Positions 7,878 to 15,922 of a stretch of DNA of 32,718 nucleotides are shown here, piece by piece. Under the pieces are notes generated by a model. It made no database searches, was not told the DNA's origin, and worked only from the letters and a program-made list of their open reading frames with translations. The number at the start of each line of letters is the position of its first letter. The first letter of the stretch is position 1. A program made the position numbers and the translations under genes. This stretch comes from Micavibrio sp. (GTDB taxonomy: Bacteria > Pseudomonadota > Alphaproteobacteria > Micavibrionales > Micavibrionaceae): positions 103,646 to 136,363 of the forward strand of contig DUBU01000001.1 of NCBI GenBank assembly GCA_012960155.1, given 5' to 3'.

Positions 7878-8855
7878 TTATGGAGTGACCGTTACAGCGC
7901 CATCGCCTGTAACCATCGCCTCGATAGTTCTGTTACTGGAAAGGTTCACGACGCGGACAATGTCACCTTTGGCACCGTTCTGCATGGACTTGCCTTTGGC
8001 AGACAGGTTCAGGAAACCGTCCTCGTATTTAATTGTGATCGTCTGACCGCGTGAAATCAGCTGCGGATATTCAAGGTCGATGCGGCGCACAGGCTTGCCT
8101 GAGACGACCAGACGACGTGGGGCCATGCCTACAAGGTCATCAGCATCAAGTACGATATCATCCTGCAGCTCGCTGCTCTTCATATCAATCCAGTGAATAT
8201 CGTAAGAGTCGATGATGTCGCCGCTGGACATTGTGCTTTTTACGACAGGCACAGGGATCAGACGCTCGATTTTGCCACTGATCAAAAGCTCGGCCACGGG
8301 CTCTTCTTTTGAGGGCGCAACAAGACGGGCTTCAAAACGGTCGTTCTGACGGTCATAGTTCAGGTCGGTAACCTGCATGTCTTTGCTGTGGCCTGACGGT
8401 AGAACCAGCGCTGGGTCAGAGTTGCCGTAGAAGCTTAGCTCGAAACGATCTTCTAGACCTTCATCTTGCAGAGCTGTTGAAATGGCGCTCTGAATATCTA
8501 TGGCGCTGATCTTCACAGCATCACGGCGGATCACAACTTGATCCATCGTGCTGGATGGGCGCCAAGGCAGATCCATGGCAATCGCAATGCGCATTAATGT
8601 GCGCGCATTCAGCACCATGTCATTGCCGGGCATAGGAGCTGCGCCTAGCACGCGGCTAGCTTTCTCTTCGGATAGACCGCTGAACACGTCACCGACCGTA
8701 AAGACATTCTCGGAAATAACGGCTGTTGGCTTGATACTTGCCGCCATCGCATCACGTCCACCGACAAGAATGACAAGGGCGCCAAGGGTGATCGCTACGA
8801 TCAGCACGAAAATGCGGAATGTCAGATCTACTGTTCTTAATACGTCACTTGTCAT
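7878..8855 (-). CDS. flgA: Flagellar P-ring assembly chaperone FlgA
   Basis: The 325-residue protein has a hydrophobic N-terminal segment (FRIFVLIVAITLGALVILVG) followed by a possible cleavage site at RDAMA. A C-terminal SAF-type domain contains LVVSGKPVRRIDLEYPQLISRGQTITI and ends in TIEAMVTGDGAVTVTP. FlgA is a periplasmic chaperone needed for FlgI polymerisation. At 325 residues it is longer than enterobacterial FlgA (about 220) but normal for alphaproteobacteria, which carry an extra N-terminal region. AAGGAG precedes the ATG. It stands between flgG and flgH with short gaps of about 35 bases each. Confidence 0.93.
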   Translation of the reverse strand: MTSDVLRTVDLTFRIFVLIVAITLGALVILVGGRDAMAASIKPTAVISENVFTVGDVFSGLSEEKASRVLGAAPMPGNDMVLNARTLMRIAIAMDLPWRPSSTMDQVVIRRDAVKISAIDIQSAISTALQDEGLEDRFELSFYGNSDPALVLPSGHSKDMQVTDLNYDRQNDRFEARLVAPSKEEPVAELLISGKIERLIPVPVVKSTMSSGDIIDSYDIHWIDMKSSELQDDIVLDADDLVGMAPRRLVVSGKPVRRIDLEYPQLISRGQTITIKYEDGFLNLSAKGKSMQNGAKGDIVRVVNLSSNRTIEAMVTGDGAVTVTP

Positions 8856-8889
8856 TTTGTCTTACTCCTTACGGTTTATTCGTTACGGC

Positions 8890-9675
8890 TTATCGAAGCT
8901 GAGTAGTTGTCTGCAGCATTTCATCACTTGTTCTGATGACGCTGGAGTTCATTTCGTAAGCACGCTGGGCAGTAATCAGGTCGGTAATTTCTTCCACCAC
9001 GTTCACGTTTGAATTCTCAAGCGCGCCTTGACGGACAAAGCCTGCATTTTCCTGACCGGGGTTGCTGAGCTGCGCTGTGCCGGATGCTTCTGTCTCTAAG
9101 AACAGATTGTCACCGACAGCTTCCAGACCGGCTGGGTTAATGAATGTGGCAAGTTCGATCTGGCCGAGATTGACCAGATCAACCTGACCTTGGATATCGG
9201 CATAAACTTCGCCGTTCTCGTTGATTTCAATTGAGATCGCGTCATCAGGGATAACAATATTCGGCTCCATCAAGTGACCGTTTGTTGTGACTAATTCACC
9301 ATTCTCGTTCACCTGAAAAATGCCGGATCGTGTATAGGCGATTTCGCCGTTAGGCAGTTCGATCTGGAAGAAGCCATCGCCAGTGATCGCAAGATCAAGC
9401 GGGTTTTCAGTCAGCTGCAAAGCGCCTTGTTCGTGGATTTTATAAACAGAACCCACATGAACACCAAGACCGAGCTGCAAGCCTGTCGGCAGCAATGTGT
9501 TCACGTCCGAAGACGGCGCACCCGGCTTATTGATGTTTTGATAGATGAGGTCTTTAAAGTCTACGCGCTGGCGTTTGAAACCTGTTGTGGTCATGTTGGC
9601 GATGTTGTTGGATATAACATCCACATTCATCTGTTGTGCCAGCATGCCGGTGGCTCCGATATCTAATGAACGCAT
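8890..9675 (-). CDS. flgG: Flagellar distal rod protein FlgG
   Basis: The 261-residue protein shows the rod and hook family N-terminus (ATGMLAQQMNVDVISNNIAN, then TTGFKRQRVDFKDLIYQ) and the C-terminal helix ending TAQRAYEMNSSVIRTSDEML. The middle motif TEN-PLDLAITGDGFFQI and YTRSG-F are those of FlgG. FlgG forms the distal rod crossing the periplasm and needs no Sec signal because it is exported through the flagellar channel. Length is standard (about 260). AAAGGAG lies a few bases before the ATG. It is the second gene of the operon. Confidence 0.97.
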   Translation of the reverse strand: MRSLDIGATGMLAQQMNVDVISNNIANMTTTGFKRQRVDFKDLIYQNINKPGAPSSDVNTLLPTGLQLGLGVHVGSVYKIHEQGALQLTENPLDLAITGDGFFQIELPNGEIAYTRSGIFQVNENGELVTTNGHLMEPNIVIPDDAISIEINENGEVYADIQGQVDLVNLGQIELATFINPAGLEAVGDNLFLETEASGTAQLSNPGQENAGFVRQGALENSNVNVVEEITDLITAQRAYEMNSSVIRTSDEMLQTTTQLR

Positions 9676-9709
9676 TTTAGTTCTCCTTTTAATCCTTAAT
9701 CAGGTCTTG

Positions 9710-10456
9710 TTAGTTGTTGCTGGTTAGGCGCTGTAACATCGAGCGCTGTCTATCATGTTCAGACTTCAGCATATTCTGTGTTGATTGATAGGCGCGCGAG
9801 ACCTCGATCATGCGCGTCATTTCTAATACGGGCTTAACATTTGATCCTTCGATCATGCCTTGCTTCACGCGGGTATTGATGGCTTCCTGCGGGGCGGCGT
9901 CGGTTTTATAAAGATTGTCACCGAAGGCTTCTAGCTCCTGCAGGTTCTCGAACTCACTAACCATCAGCTTGCCCAGAACACCGTCTTCATTGGCTATAGA
10001 GCCGTCTTCGCCGATTGTGATCGGGCCGCCTTCATCAGGAATGGTGATGATACCGCCACCCTCGTCCAGAACGTGCAGGCCTTGGCCTGTCACAAGTTCG
10101 CCATTGGCGTTGATCTGGAAAATGCCATTACGGCTGTATGCTGTTTCACCGTCAGGGGCTTGAACGCCGAAATATCCCGGACCGGCAAGGCCAGCGTTCA
10201 GCGGGTTGCCTGTGAACTCCATAGGGCCGGGGGCTGTGTCTTGATAATGACCGTAATCCAGTACCTGTGAAATTGTGCGCTCAACCTCGGAAATTTCATT
10301 CTGTTTACCGTCAGGCAGTGCAAGGTATTCGGTGAACACCATGTTCTGCGCACGATAACCGGGCGTGGACATATTCGCGATGTTGTTGGCAATCAAGTCC
10401 ATTTGTGATCGCAGGGCCACTTGTCTTGATAGACCGATGAAAATTGGATTTTCCAT
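9710..10456 (-). CDS. flgF: Flagellar proximal rod protein FlgF
   Basis: The 248-residue protein shares the rod-family N-terminus (GLSRQVALRSQMDLIANNIA, then MSTPGYRAQNMVF) and a C-terminal EMTRMIEVSRAYQSTQNML. The length and the first-gene position before flgG identify it as FlgF. It forms part of the proximal rod in the periplasm and is a type III export substrate. An AAGGACG sequence precedes the ATG. It is first in flgF-flgG-flgA-flgH, transcribed from the sigma-54 type promoter at 10508-10527. Confidence 0.95.
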   Translation of the reverse strand: MENPIFIGLSRQVALRSQMDLIANNIANMSTPGYRAQNMVFTEYLALPDGKQNEISEVERTISQVLDYGHYQDTAPGPMEFTGNPLNAGLAGPGYFGVQAPDGETAYSRNGIFQINANGELVTGQGLHVLDEGGGIITIPDEGGPITIGEDGSIANEDGVLGKLMVSEFENLQELEAFGDNLYKTDAAPQEAINTRVKQGMIEGSNVKPVLEMTRMIEVSRAYQSTQNMLKSEHDRQRSMLQRLTSNN

Positions 10457-10507
10457 TTTATTACGTCCTTAATTCAACTTCGTAATTGCTATTACTCCGT
10501 CCAGATC

Positions 10508-10527
10508 GTTGCATTCGCTGTGCCAAA
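10508..10527 (-). promoter_or_regulatory. Sigma-54 (-24/-12) promoter for flgFGAH
   Basis: The minus strand reads TTGGCACAGCGAATGCA, with GG (10524-10523) and GC (10512-10511) 10 bases apart. The -24 box is a perfect TTGGCAC with the same AG after it as in the flgI and flgB promoters. The predicted start is near 10499, about 43 bases before the flgF ATG. Confidence 0.75.
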
Positions 10528-10621
10528 TGGTTAATTGCAATAAAATCAATGCCTTATGAGTTTTGTGGGTGGGGAGGTTTTGGCATAACAGGCAAAAACA
10601 ACAGGGCAAATTGGGCGATAC

Positions 10622-10634
10622 GGCAAAAATTGCC
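10622..10634. promoter_or_regulatory. Candidate activator dyad upstream of the flgF promoter
   Basis: A perfect GGCAA-AAA-TTGCC inverted repeat is centred about 129 bases upstream of the predicted flgF start, nearly the same distance as the related element at flgI. It is a plausible binding site for a dimeric enhancer-binding protein. It also lies about 75 bases upstream of the -35 box of fliL. Confidence 0.45.
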
Positions 10635-10702
10635 ACATCAGGATTTGGTGTGCGGTCTGTGTATTTCCTTGTGTATGAAACGGGGGGTAAGCAAGTGCGG
10701 GA

Positions 10703-10731
10703 TTCACGAATGTGCGGTATTTTGCTAATAT
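10703..10731 (+). promoter_or_regulatory. Sigma-70 type promoter for fliL
   Basis: TTCACG (10703-10708), a 17-base spacer and TAATAT (10726-10731) preceded by an extended TGC. The start would fall near 10738, about 60 bases before the fliL ATG. No GG-N10-GC element was found for fliL, so this operon may be expressed earlier than the sigma-54 operons. Confidence 0.45.
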
Positions 10732-10799
10732 TGTTCATAAAATTAACGGCTTACCCGTGTCTGATGTGGTAAGATTTAAGGAATTTCAGGAGAAATGTA

Positions 10800-11396
10800 A
10801 TGTCTGATGCAGACGACAGAGAACAGGATGTTCCAACACCGAGCCTGGATGTAGGCGATGATTCACCAGCAGGTCTGGATGAAGGCGGTGGGCTTGATGC
10901 CAAAAAAATCATTCTCTTCTTTGTATTACCTCTTCTGATTCTTGTTGGTGTTGGCGGCGGTCTGTATTTTACGGGCACGCTGGATAAAATGCTGGGCGGC
11001 GGCGGTGAGCAGCACGCTGACGACGGGCACAGTGCCAAAAAGAAAGATGACGGACACGGTGGTGGTGATGGCCATGGAGGATATGATGCAGGGGCATACT
11101 TCTTGCAAATACCGAATATGGTCGTAAACCTTAGTGGTGAAGACGGTCAGCCACGTTATCTGCGCCTTAGTGTGCAGCTTGAACTGTCCAGTACGAGCGA
11201 CCAGCAGGCTGTTGAGGCTGTAATGCCGCGCGTTGTGGATCAGTTCCAGACATATTTGCGAGAACTGCGCATTCGTGATTTGCGCGGTTCACAAGGCATA
11301 TACAGGCTGCAAATGGAGCTGCTGTCACGTGTGAATGCAGCGGCTTACCCTGTGGAAGTCAAGGATGTCCTGTTTCAGGAAATCCTGATACAATAG
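10800..11396 (+). CDS. fliL: Flagellar basal body-associated protein FliL
   Basis: The 198-residue protein has an acidic cytoplasmic start, one transmembrane helix (KKIILFFVLPLLILVGVGGG, about residues 35-54), a His/Asp/Gly-rich linker (about 65-95), and the periplasmic FliL domain beginning YFLQIPNMVVNLSG and ending VEVKDVLFQEILIQ. FliL surrounds or supports the MotA/MotB stator at the basal body. The periplasmic linker is unusually rich in His, Asp and Gly (for example GHGGGDGHGGYD), which might bind metal; this is inference. AGGAG precedes the ATG. It heads the fliL-fliM-DUF6468-motE operon. Confidence 0.93.
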   Translation: MSDADDREQDVPTPSLDVGDDSPAGLDEGGGLDAKKIILFFVLPLLILVGVGGGLYFTGTLDKMLGGGGEQHADDGHSAKKKDDGHGGGDGHGGYDAGAYFLQIPNMVVNLSGEDGQPRYLRLSVQLELSSTSDQQAVEAVMPRVVDQFQTYLRELRIRDLRGSQGIYRLQMELLSRVNAAAYPVEVKDVLFQEILIQ

Positions 11397-11428
11397 TATG
11401 TGAACTGTAAGATCGGTTTAAAAAGAGT

Positions 11429-12547
11429 ATGAGCGATACAGACACAGATGAACTGGAGAAGATGAGCGACGAAGAGCGCGCCATGATGTCCGATTGGGAG
11501 GACATGGCCGACGAAGATAGCTCTGGTTCTTCAGCAGATGCGACGCCTGCCTTTGATGGTGGTGGCGACGATGGTGGCGCGCGTATTCTGAACCAGGAAG
11601 AGATCGACAGCCTTTTGGGCTTCGATGAAGATTCTGCGGGCGCAGATGAAACATCCGGTGTCATGGCGCTGATCAATTCTGCGATGGTCAATTACGAGCG
11701 TCTGCCGATGCTCGATATTGTGTTTGACCGTCTGGTGCGTTTGATGTCGACATCCTTGCGTAACTTGACGTCCGATAACGTGGAAGTATCACTTGATCAG
11801 GTTTCGACGGTTCGTTTCGGCGATTACATGAACTCCATCCCGCTGCCGGCCATGCTGTCAGTCTTTAAGGCCGAAGAATGGGATAACCACGGTCTGCTCG
11901 TAACAGATTCTGCACTTATATATTCCATTGTTGATGTGTTGCTCGGTGGCCGTAAAGGTACTCCGGCTATTCGCGTGGAAGGCCGCCCTTATACAACAAT
12001 TGAGACAAAGCTGGTGGAGCGCATGGTTGGCGTAGCGCTGGGTGATTTATCATCCGCTTTTGACCCGCTATCGCCTGTCAGCTTCTCGCTTGATCGCATG
12101 GAAACAAACCCGCGCTTTGCGACAATTACACAAAGCGGTAACGCCTGTGTGCTGGCGCGCTTGCGCGTTGATATGGGTGATCGTGGGGGCCGTGCCGAAA
12201 TTCTTATTCCTTATGCGACGTTAGAACCAATTCGTGAACTGCTGCTGCAGATGTTCATGGGTGAAAAATTCGGTCGTGACTCGATCTGGGAAAATCACTT
12301 AACGCATGAATTGTATAAAACAGACGTACAACTTCAAGCGGTGCTCGGTGAAAAGACCATTTCACTGCACGATATCCTGAACTGGAAAGTCGGCACAAAG
12401 GTCATGTTCACCACAAGCGTAGATGACGAACTCGAACTGCGCTGCGGCCACTTCCCTATGTTTAAAGGACCCGTGGGCCAGAAGCAGGGTAATATTGCGG
12501 TCCGTATCGAGAGATATATACCGCCAGAACAAGACGAGGAGTCTTGA
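11429..12547 (+). CDS. fliM: Flagellar motor switch protein FliM
   Basis: The 372-residue protein has an acidic extension of about 50 residues. The CheY-binding motif ILNQEEIDSLLGF follows at about residues 53-65, then the FliM middle domain (LPMLDIVFDRLVRLMSTSLRN, later PLSPVSF) and the C-terminal SpoA domain (VQLQAVLGEKTISLHDILNW). FliM sits in the C ring, binds phospho-CheY and changes rotation. In enterobacteria the CheY motif is at the very N-terminus; here it is moved inward, as in several alphaproteobacteria. The ribosome site is weak. The stop codon overlaps the next gene's ATG by one base. Confidence 0.96.
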   Translation: MSDTDTDELEKMSDEERAMMSDWEDMADEDSSGSSADATPAFDGGGDDGGARILNQEEIDSLLGFDEDSAGADETSGVMALINSAMVNYERLPMLDIVFDRLVRLMSTSLRNLTSDNVEVSLDQVSTVRFGDYMNSIPLPAMLSVFKAEEWDNHGLLVTDSALIYSIVDVLLGGRKGTPAIRVEGRPYTTIETKLVERMVGVALGDLSSAFDPLSPVSFSLDRMETNPRFATITQSGNACVLARLRVDMGDRGGRAEILIPYATLEPIRELLLQMFMGEKFGRDSIWENHLTHELYKTDVQLQAVLGEKTISLHDILNWKVGTKVMFTTSVDDELELRCGHFPMFKGPVGQKQGNIAVRIERYIPPEQDEES

Positions 12548-13122
12548 TGGAAAACGTACTGCCAATGATTATGGATGTCATGGTGATGGCGCTTTTAGGG
12601 GCGACCATCTTTTACGCCATGCGCCTGTCGCGGCAGCTTAAACTATTCCGCGAAAGCCGTCAGGGCATCGAAGCTCTGATGAAGGACCTGTCTGGCCAGA
12701 TTGATCGGGCCGAAGCTGCTGTAGAAGGCTTGCGCGCAGGGGCTGAAAAAACAGGCCGCAATCTGCAAGACAAGATCAACGAAGCGCGCGCCTTAAAAGA
12801 TGAGCTGGATGTTATGACCGAGTCAGGCGATAGCCTGGCAAAAAGACTTGAAAAAGTATCCGAGCGCTCATCATCGCCTTCACAATCTTCTGTCGCGCCT
12901 AAGCGTGAAACCCGCAAGGCTGCGTCCAAACCATCACCATTTTCATTTGCCATCCGTGATCCTGAGTTTGAAGCAGGGGATGATGCTGACAGCGTTGATG
13001 AAAGTGGCCTGCTGGCGGACGACTATGAAGAAGAGCAGCAAGAGACTGCTGGCTTGAGCCGCGCAGAACAAGAGCTTTATGCCGCCCTCAAAAAGCGTAA
13101 GGAAAGCGCCGGAGGGTACTAA
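12547..13122 (+). CDS. DUF6468-like membrane-anchored protein in the fliM operon
   Basis: The 191-residue protein has an N-terminal membrane helix (PMIMDVMVMALLGATIFYAM), a conserved block RLSRQLKLFRESRQGIEALMKDL in two parts, a coiled coil to about residue 105 and an acidic C-terminus with LSRAEQELYAALKKRK. This layout matches the DUF6468 family, found after fliM in alphaproteobacteria and of unknown molecular role. The ATG at 12547 overlaps the fliM stop (TGATG) and the gene's TAA overlaps motE (TAATG), so all three are translationally coupled. An anchoring or spacing role near the switch or stator is possible but unproven. Confidence 0.8.
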   Translation: MENVLPMIMDVMVMALLGATIFYAMRLSRQLKLFRESRQGIEALMKDLSGQIDRAEAAVEGLRAGAEKTGRNLQDKINEARALKDELDVMTESGDSLAKRLEKVSERSSSPSQSSVAPKRETRKAASKPSPFSFAIRDPEFEAGDDADSVDESGLLADDYEEEQQETAGLSRAEQELYAALKKRKESAGGY

Positions 13123-13844
13123 TGAGATTTCGTATTCTTCCCGTATTGGTTTTAGTTGCCTTTCTCGCCCTTGCCATTCGTATCGGTGAATTCTCTATGG
13201 GGGTCAGCAGTGGCGGCTTTGCTTCCGCACAAAGCGAAGTAAACGAAGAGATGCCGCCCATGCCATCCGAAACAGCAGGTGATGCAGAGGGCGAAGAGCT
13301 CGCCATGTCTGACGCCGCAACAGAAGTTGAGGCTGAAGGCGAAGAGACAACAGGCCCTGCCATGCCGGATATGGAAGATGCGGAGCAAGTCGAGTGGAAA
13401 GACGCGACTGAATCCGAATACGAATATTCCCCTGTGCGTGAAGAATTATATGAAGATCTGGCAGAGCGCCGTGAAGGCCTGCAGCAGCGTGAGCGCCAAC
13501 TCGCAACGCGTGAAGCTATTTTAGAGGCTGCCGAGCGTGAGCTGGATCAAAAGCTGCGTGAGCTAACAGCTGTGCGCGACGAAATTTCTGCCTTGCTGGA
13601 ACGTCAATCCGAAGAAGAACTTGCCCGTATCAATAGCCTTGTAAAGATATACGAGGGTATGAAAGCCAAAGATGCCGCAAATATTTTTAACACACTGGAC
13701 ATCGATGTTTTGATGGCTGTGATGTCTCGTATGTCAGAGCGTAAATCTGCCCCGATCATGGCCGAGATGAACCCTGAAAGAGCGCGCACAGTAACGATCT
13801 TGCTGGCACAGCAAAAACAGATCCCGTCCATTCCGCCACAATAA
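13122..13844 (+). CDS. motE: MotE-like flagellar protein with MgtE-N type C-terminal domain
   Basis: The 240-residue protein has an N-terminal signal or anchor segment (FRILPVLVLVAFLALAIRIG), a long acidic region (about 40-105), a coiled coil (about 110-165, rich in REGLQQRERQL-type heptads) and a C-terminal domain with YEGMKAKDAANIFNTLD and MAEMNPERARTVTILL. The last resembles the helical MgtE-N/FliG-like fold. This layout is called MotE in alphaproteobacteria; in Sinorhizobium MotE is a periplasmic chaperone for the stator-control protein MotC. Here no motC is nearby, so its client is unknown. It is the last gene of the fliL operon. Confidence 0.82.
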   Translation: MRFRILPVLVLVAFLALAIRIGEFSMGVSSGGFASAQSEVNEEMPPMPSETAGDAEGEELAMSDAATEVEAEGEETTGPAMPDMEDAEQVEWKDATESEYEYSPVREELYEDLAERREGLQQRERQLATREAILEAAERELDQKLRELTAVRDEISALLERQSEEELARINSLVKIYEGMKAKDAANIFNTLDIDVLMAVMSRMSERKSAPIMAEMNPERARTVTILLAQQKQIPSIPPQ

Positions 13845-13887
13845 AATCCTTTTAGAACAACACATTATCGTATGCGATTTCTCATAT

Positions 13888-13912
13888 CGCTTTGGGCTTT
13901 GTGTCCAAAGCG
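13888..13912. other. Hairpin between motE and cheY
   Basis: An 8-base-pair perfect inverted repeat CGCTTTGG/CCAAAGCG has a 9-base loop, 44 bases after the motE stop. There is no T-run after it, so it is a weak terminator candidate at best; it could instead be a protein-binding dyad or an mRNA-stabilising hairpin. Confidence 0.4.
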
Positions 13913-14003
13913 CTACGATTCTGATCAGAGTTCGTTAACCCTTGCACTGGCAAATTTAAAGGGTAGGCGAAACCTCACATAGGAGTTGTAAAGGGGAACT
14001 GCG

Positions 14004-14369
14004 ATGAATGTTTTGATTGTTGATGATTACAATACGATGCTGCGCATCATGAAAAACCTACTCAAACAGATCGGTTATGAGCAGGTTGATGAAGCTACGG
14101 ACGGCCAAATGGCGCTGGGACTGATGAAAGATAAACAATATGGTCTTGTGATTTCGGACTGGAATATGGAGCCTATGACAGGGCTTGATCTGGTCAAGGC
14201 TGTGCGTTCCGGGGGGGATCATAATGCCAATGTGCCTTTCATTATGGTCACAGCGGAAAGTAAGACTGAAAATGTGATCGCCGCGCGTCAGGCGGGCGTT
14301 AATAATTACATCGTAAAGCCCTTTGATGCGGCAACATTGAAAGAAAAAATCGATGCCGTTATGGCTTAG
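14004..14369 (+). CDS. cheY: Chemotaxis response regulator CheY
   Basis: The 121-residue single receiver domain carries the acidic pair D7/D8, the phospho-acceptor D52 (in VISDWNM), T83 (MVTAES) and K105 (IVKPF). All are in the expected places for CheY. Phosphorylated by CheA, it binds FliM to change the direction or pausing of rotation. No output domain is present. A purine-rich AAAGGGGA precedes the ATG. It is directly followed by cheZ, and no cheA, cheW or receptor is nearby, so the rest of the pathway is encoded elsewhere. Confidence 0.93.
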   Translation: MNVLIVDDYNTMLRIMKNLLKQIGYEQVDEATDGQMALGLMKDKQYGLVISDWNMEPMTGLDLVKAVRSGGDHNANVPFIMVTAESKTENVIAARQAGVNNYIVKPFDAATLKEKIDAVMA

Positions 14370-14384
14370 ATGAAAGAGGGTATA

Positions 14385-15002
14385 ATGTCTGAAGCATTAA
14401 ACGTTAAGCGCTCGGGTGAGGAAGTCCTGTACGGCCGCGAGCAGGTTGTACAGATCATAAATTCTGTCATAGCCAAAGTCGAAGAGCATCATCAGCCGCC
14501 GCAGCGAGATGTCCTGTCAGAGCAATTAATCTCGCTAAAGGAAATCATCGAAGAGGCAAGGGCACAGCTGGTAGCCGCAAGGCCTGGTGATATTCGCGGC
14601 GTTCATATTCCGAACGCAACGGATGAGCTTGACGCTATTGTTGGGGCGACCGAAGAGGCAACAGGCGTGATTATGGATTCTTGCGAACATATTCAAGCGC
14701 AGCTCGCGGGGGTGCCGCAACCTGTTTCCCAAGAAATCGATAGCCAGATAATCAAGATTTTCGAGGCGTGTTCCTTTCAGGATATTACAGGCCAGCGCAT
14801 TACGAAGGTTATTAAGGCACTGCAGGAAATTGACATTAAAATCAGTGCGTTACTTGGCGAAACGACATTAACGGCTGAAATGTCACAGCCACAGCAGGCC
14901 GATATAGATAAGCCCGAAACGCTTTTAAATGGGCCGCAAATGTCTGATCAGGCTATTACGCAAGACGATATCGACGCGCTATTGGCGAGTTTCAATGATT
15001 AG
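14385..15002 (+). CDS. cheZ: CheY-P phosphatase CheZ
   Basis: The 205-residue helical protein contains the catalytic block FEACSFQDITGQRITKV with D133 and Q137, the residues equivalent to the CheZ Asp/Gln that drive CheY dephosphorylation. A preceding helix with TDELDAIVGATEEAT is the second family mark. The C-terminus reads ITQDDIDALLASF, very like the CheY-binding peptide of FliM in this same window. The ATG at 14385 is chosen because GAGGG lies just upstream; an ATG directly after cheY (14370) has none. The gene follows cheY with 15 bases between them and is closed by a terminator. CheZ is not universal in alphaproteobacteria. Confidence 0.9.
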   Translation: MSEALNVKRSGEEVLYGREQVVQIINSVIAKVEEHHQPPQRDVLSEQLISLKEIIEEARAQLVAARPGDIRGVHIPNATDELDAIVGATEEATGVIMDSCEHIQAQLAGVPQPVSQEIDSQIIKIFEACSFQDITGQRITKVIKALQEIDIKISALLGETTLTAEMSQPQQADIDKPETLLNGPQMSDQAITQDDIDALLASFND

Positions 15003-15038
15003 CGCGTGATTTTTTAATCATTTTAAGGCACACTGTAA

Positions 15039-15085
15039 GGGAAGGGTGATAAAGTCACTTTCCCTTTATTTTTATTTATTTTCAA
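15039..15085 (+). terminator. Intrinsic terminator after cheYZ
   Basis: A GGGAA...GGTGA stem pairs with TCACTTTCCC (about 15039-15065, one bulge and one G-T pair) and is followed by a T-rich tract to 15085. It lies about 36 bases after the cheZ stop. Confidence 0.75.
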
Positions 15086-15115
15086 TACCTTCGTTTATTT
15101 TATTCATTTAAGTAT

Positions 15116-15922
15116 ATGGGACATTTTACCAGCTCAGCAGAACACAAGGTAAGGCGCGTCAAAGTGGTTGATACGAATGAACAGTCAGCTCCCGTAAGGT
15201 CTCGTCGTCGTCGCGGCAGCGCGGGGACGGCACGGTCTATGTCCAGCCAGTTGTTGGGTTTGTCGCTGTTTATTATGCTGCTGGCGTTTTTTATTGTTTT
15301 GAACGCAATCTCTAATTTCGAAGAAACGAAGATCAAGCCGATCATGGCTAATTTGGCGTATACCTTCGCCGCCAATATGGAGCAGGAAGTCGATGATCGC
15401 CCCAACGTTCGCCAAAGTGAGAATACCTCCACACAGGAAGGCGATACGCTGGATCGAATGCGTGCTTTGTTTACCTCTCAAATTCCCGCACATGAGGCTG
15501 CTGTGAATAAAACACGTGGCGAAATGCATGTGCGTCTCCCTTATCAGGATTTTAAAGACGCTGTCATGGCGGTGGGGCAGCAAGATGTTCTGCCGACTAA
15601 GCAGCCGAACGGCCTGTTAAAAGGGTTTTTCCTGCCGACCTTGGTGGCACTGATGCGCAATGATGATCTGGGGCGCCCTTATCGTTTGGATATGCTACTG
15701 AACATTAAAGAAAACCCTGCTGAGGTGTTTAATGATGATCCGCAGCAAATGAACAAGATTACAAAGGATATGAGCGCCATCGCTGACAGAATTCAAAGCG
15801 CAGGTTTGCCCGTGCGCCTGATAAGCACAGGTGTGCAAGAGGGCGAAGCCGGAACTGTGGACTTGCTGTTTAGGCCGCATTTTCCTTATGTGCCGACAGA
15901 TGAGCTGGAGGCGAGCGAGTAA
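15116..15922 (+). CDS. MotB-like membrane protein lacking the channel aspartate and the OmpA domain
   Basis: The 268-residue protein has a very basic N-terminus (VRSRRRRG), one transmembrane helix at about residues 45-66 (LLGLSLFIMLLAFFIVLNAI) and a periplasmic part of about 200 residues. Aligned with the next gene's helix through the shared FF pair, Ser50 occupies the place of the proton-binding Asp. No OmpA-type peptidoglycan motif is seen, although LLFRPHFPYV near the end recalls its last strand. Its stop overlaps the next ATG, so the two proteins are made together and may form a heteromer. The start is uncertain: the ATG at 15116 has no ribosome site, and a GTG at 15161 with AAGGCG upstream is an alternative. 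Confidence 0.72.
   Translation: MGHFTSSAEHKVRRVKVVDTNEQSAPVRSRRRRGSAGTARSMSSQLLGLSLFIMLLAFFIVLNAISNFEETKIKPIMANLAYTFAANMEQEVDDRPNVRQSENTSTQEGDTLDRMRALFTSQIPAHEAAVNKTRGEMHVRLPYQDFKDAVMAVGQQDVLPTKQPNGLLKGFFLPTLVALMRNDDLGRPYRLDMLLNIKENPAEVFNDDPQQMNKITKDMSAIADRIQSAGLPVRLISTGVQEGEAGTVDLLFRPHFPYVPTDELEASE

Larger units (their letters stand above)
10457..10799. other. Divergent intergenic region between flgF and fliL
   Basis: This 343-base stretch has no convincing gene. It holds the flgF sigma-54 promoter (10508-10527), a perfect GGCAA-AAA-TTGCC dyad (10622-10634), a sigma-70 type promoter for fliL (10703-10731) and the fliL ribosome site AGGAG (about 10789). Short frames on both strands here have Cys-rich, non-protein-like translations and no ribosome sites. 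Confidence 0.7.

Noticed and set aside
10575-10595. TTGGCATAACAGGC as a sigma-54 promoter for fliL
   Set aside because: GG and GC are 8 bases apart, not 10; a better sigma-70 type promoter lies at 10703-10731.
10469-10738. Minus-strand 89-residue and plus-strand 69-80-residue frames in the flgF-fliL gap
   Set aside because: Cys-rich, unnatural composition, no ribosome site, and they overlap promoter elements.
15025-15042. AGGCACACTGTAAGG as a sigma-54 promoter for the MotB-like pair
   Set aside because: The GG-N10 spacing leads to GG instead of GC, and the site overlaps the cheZ terminator.
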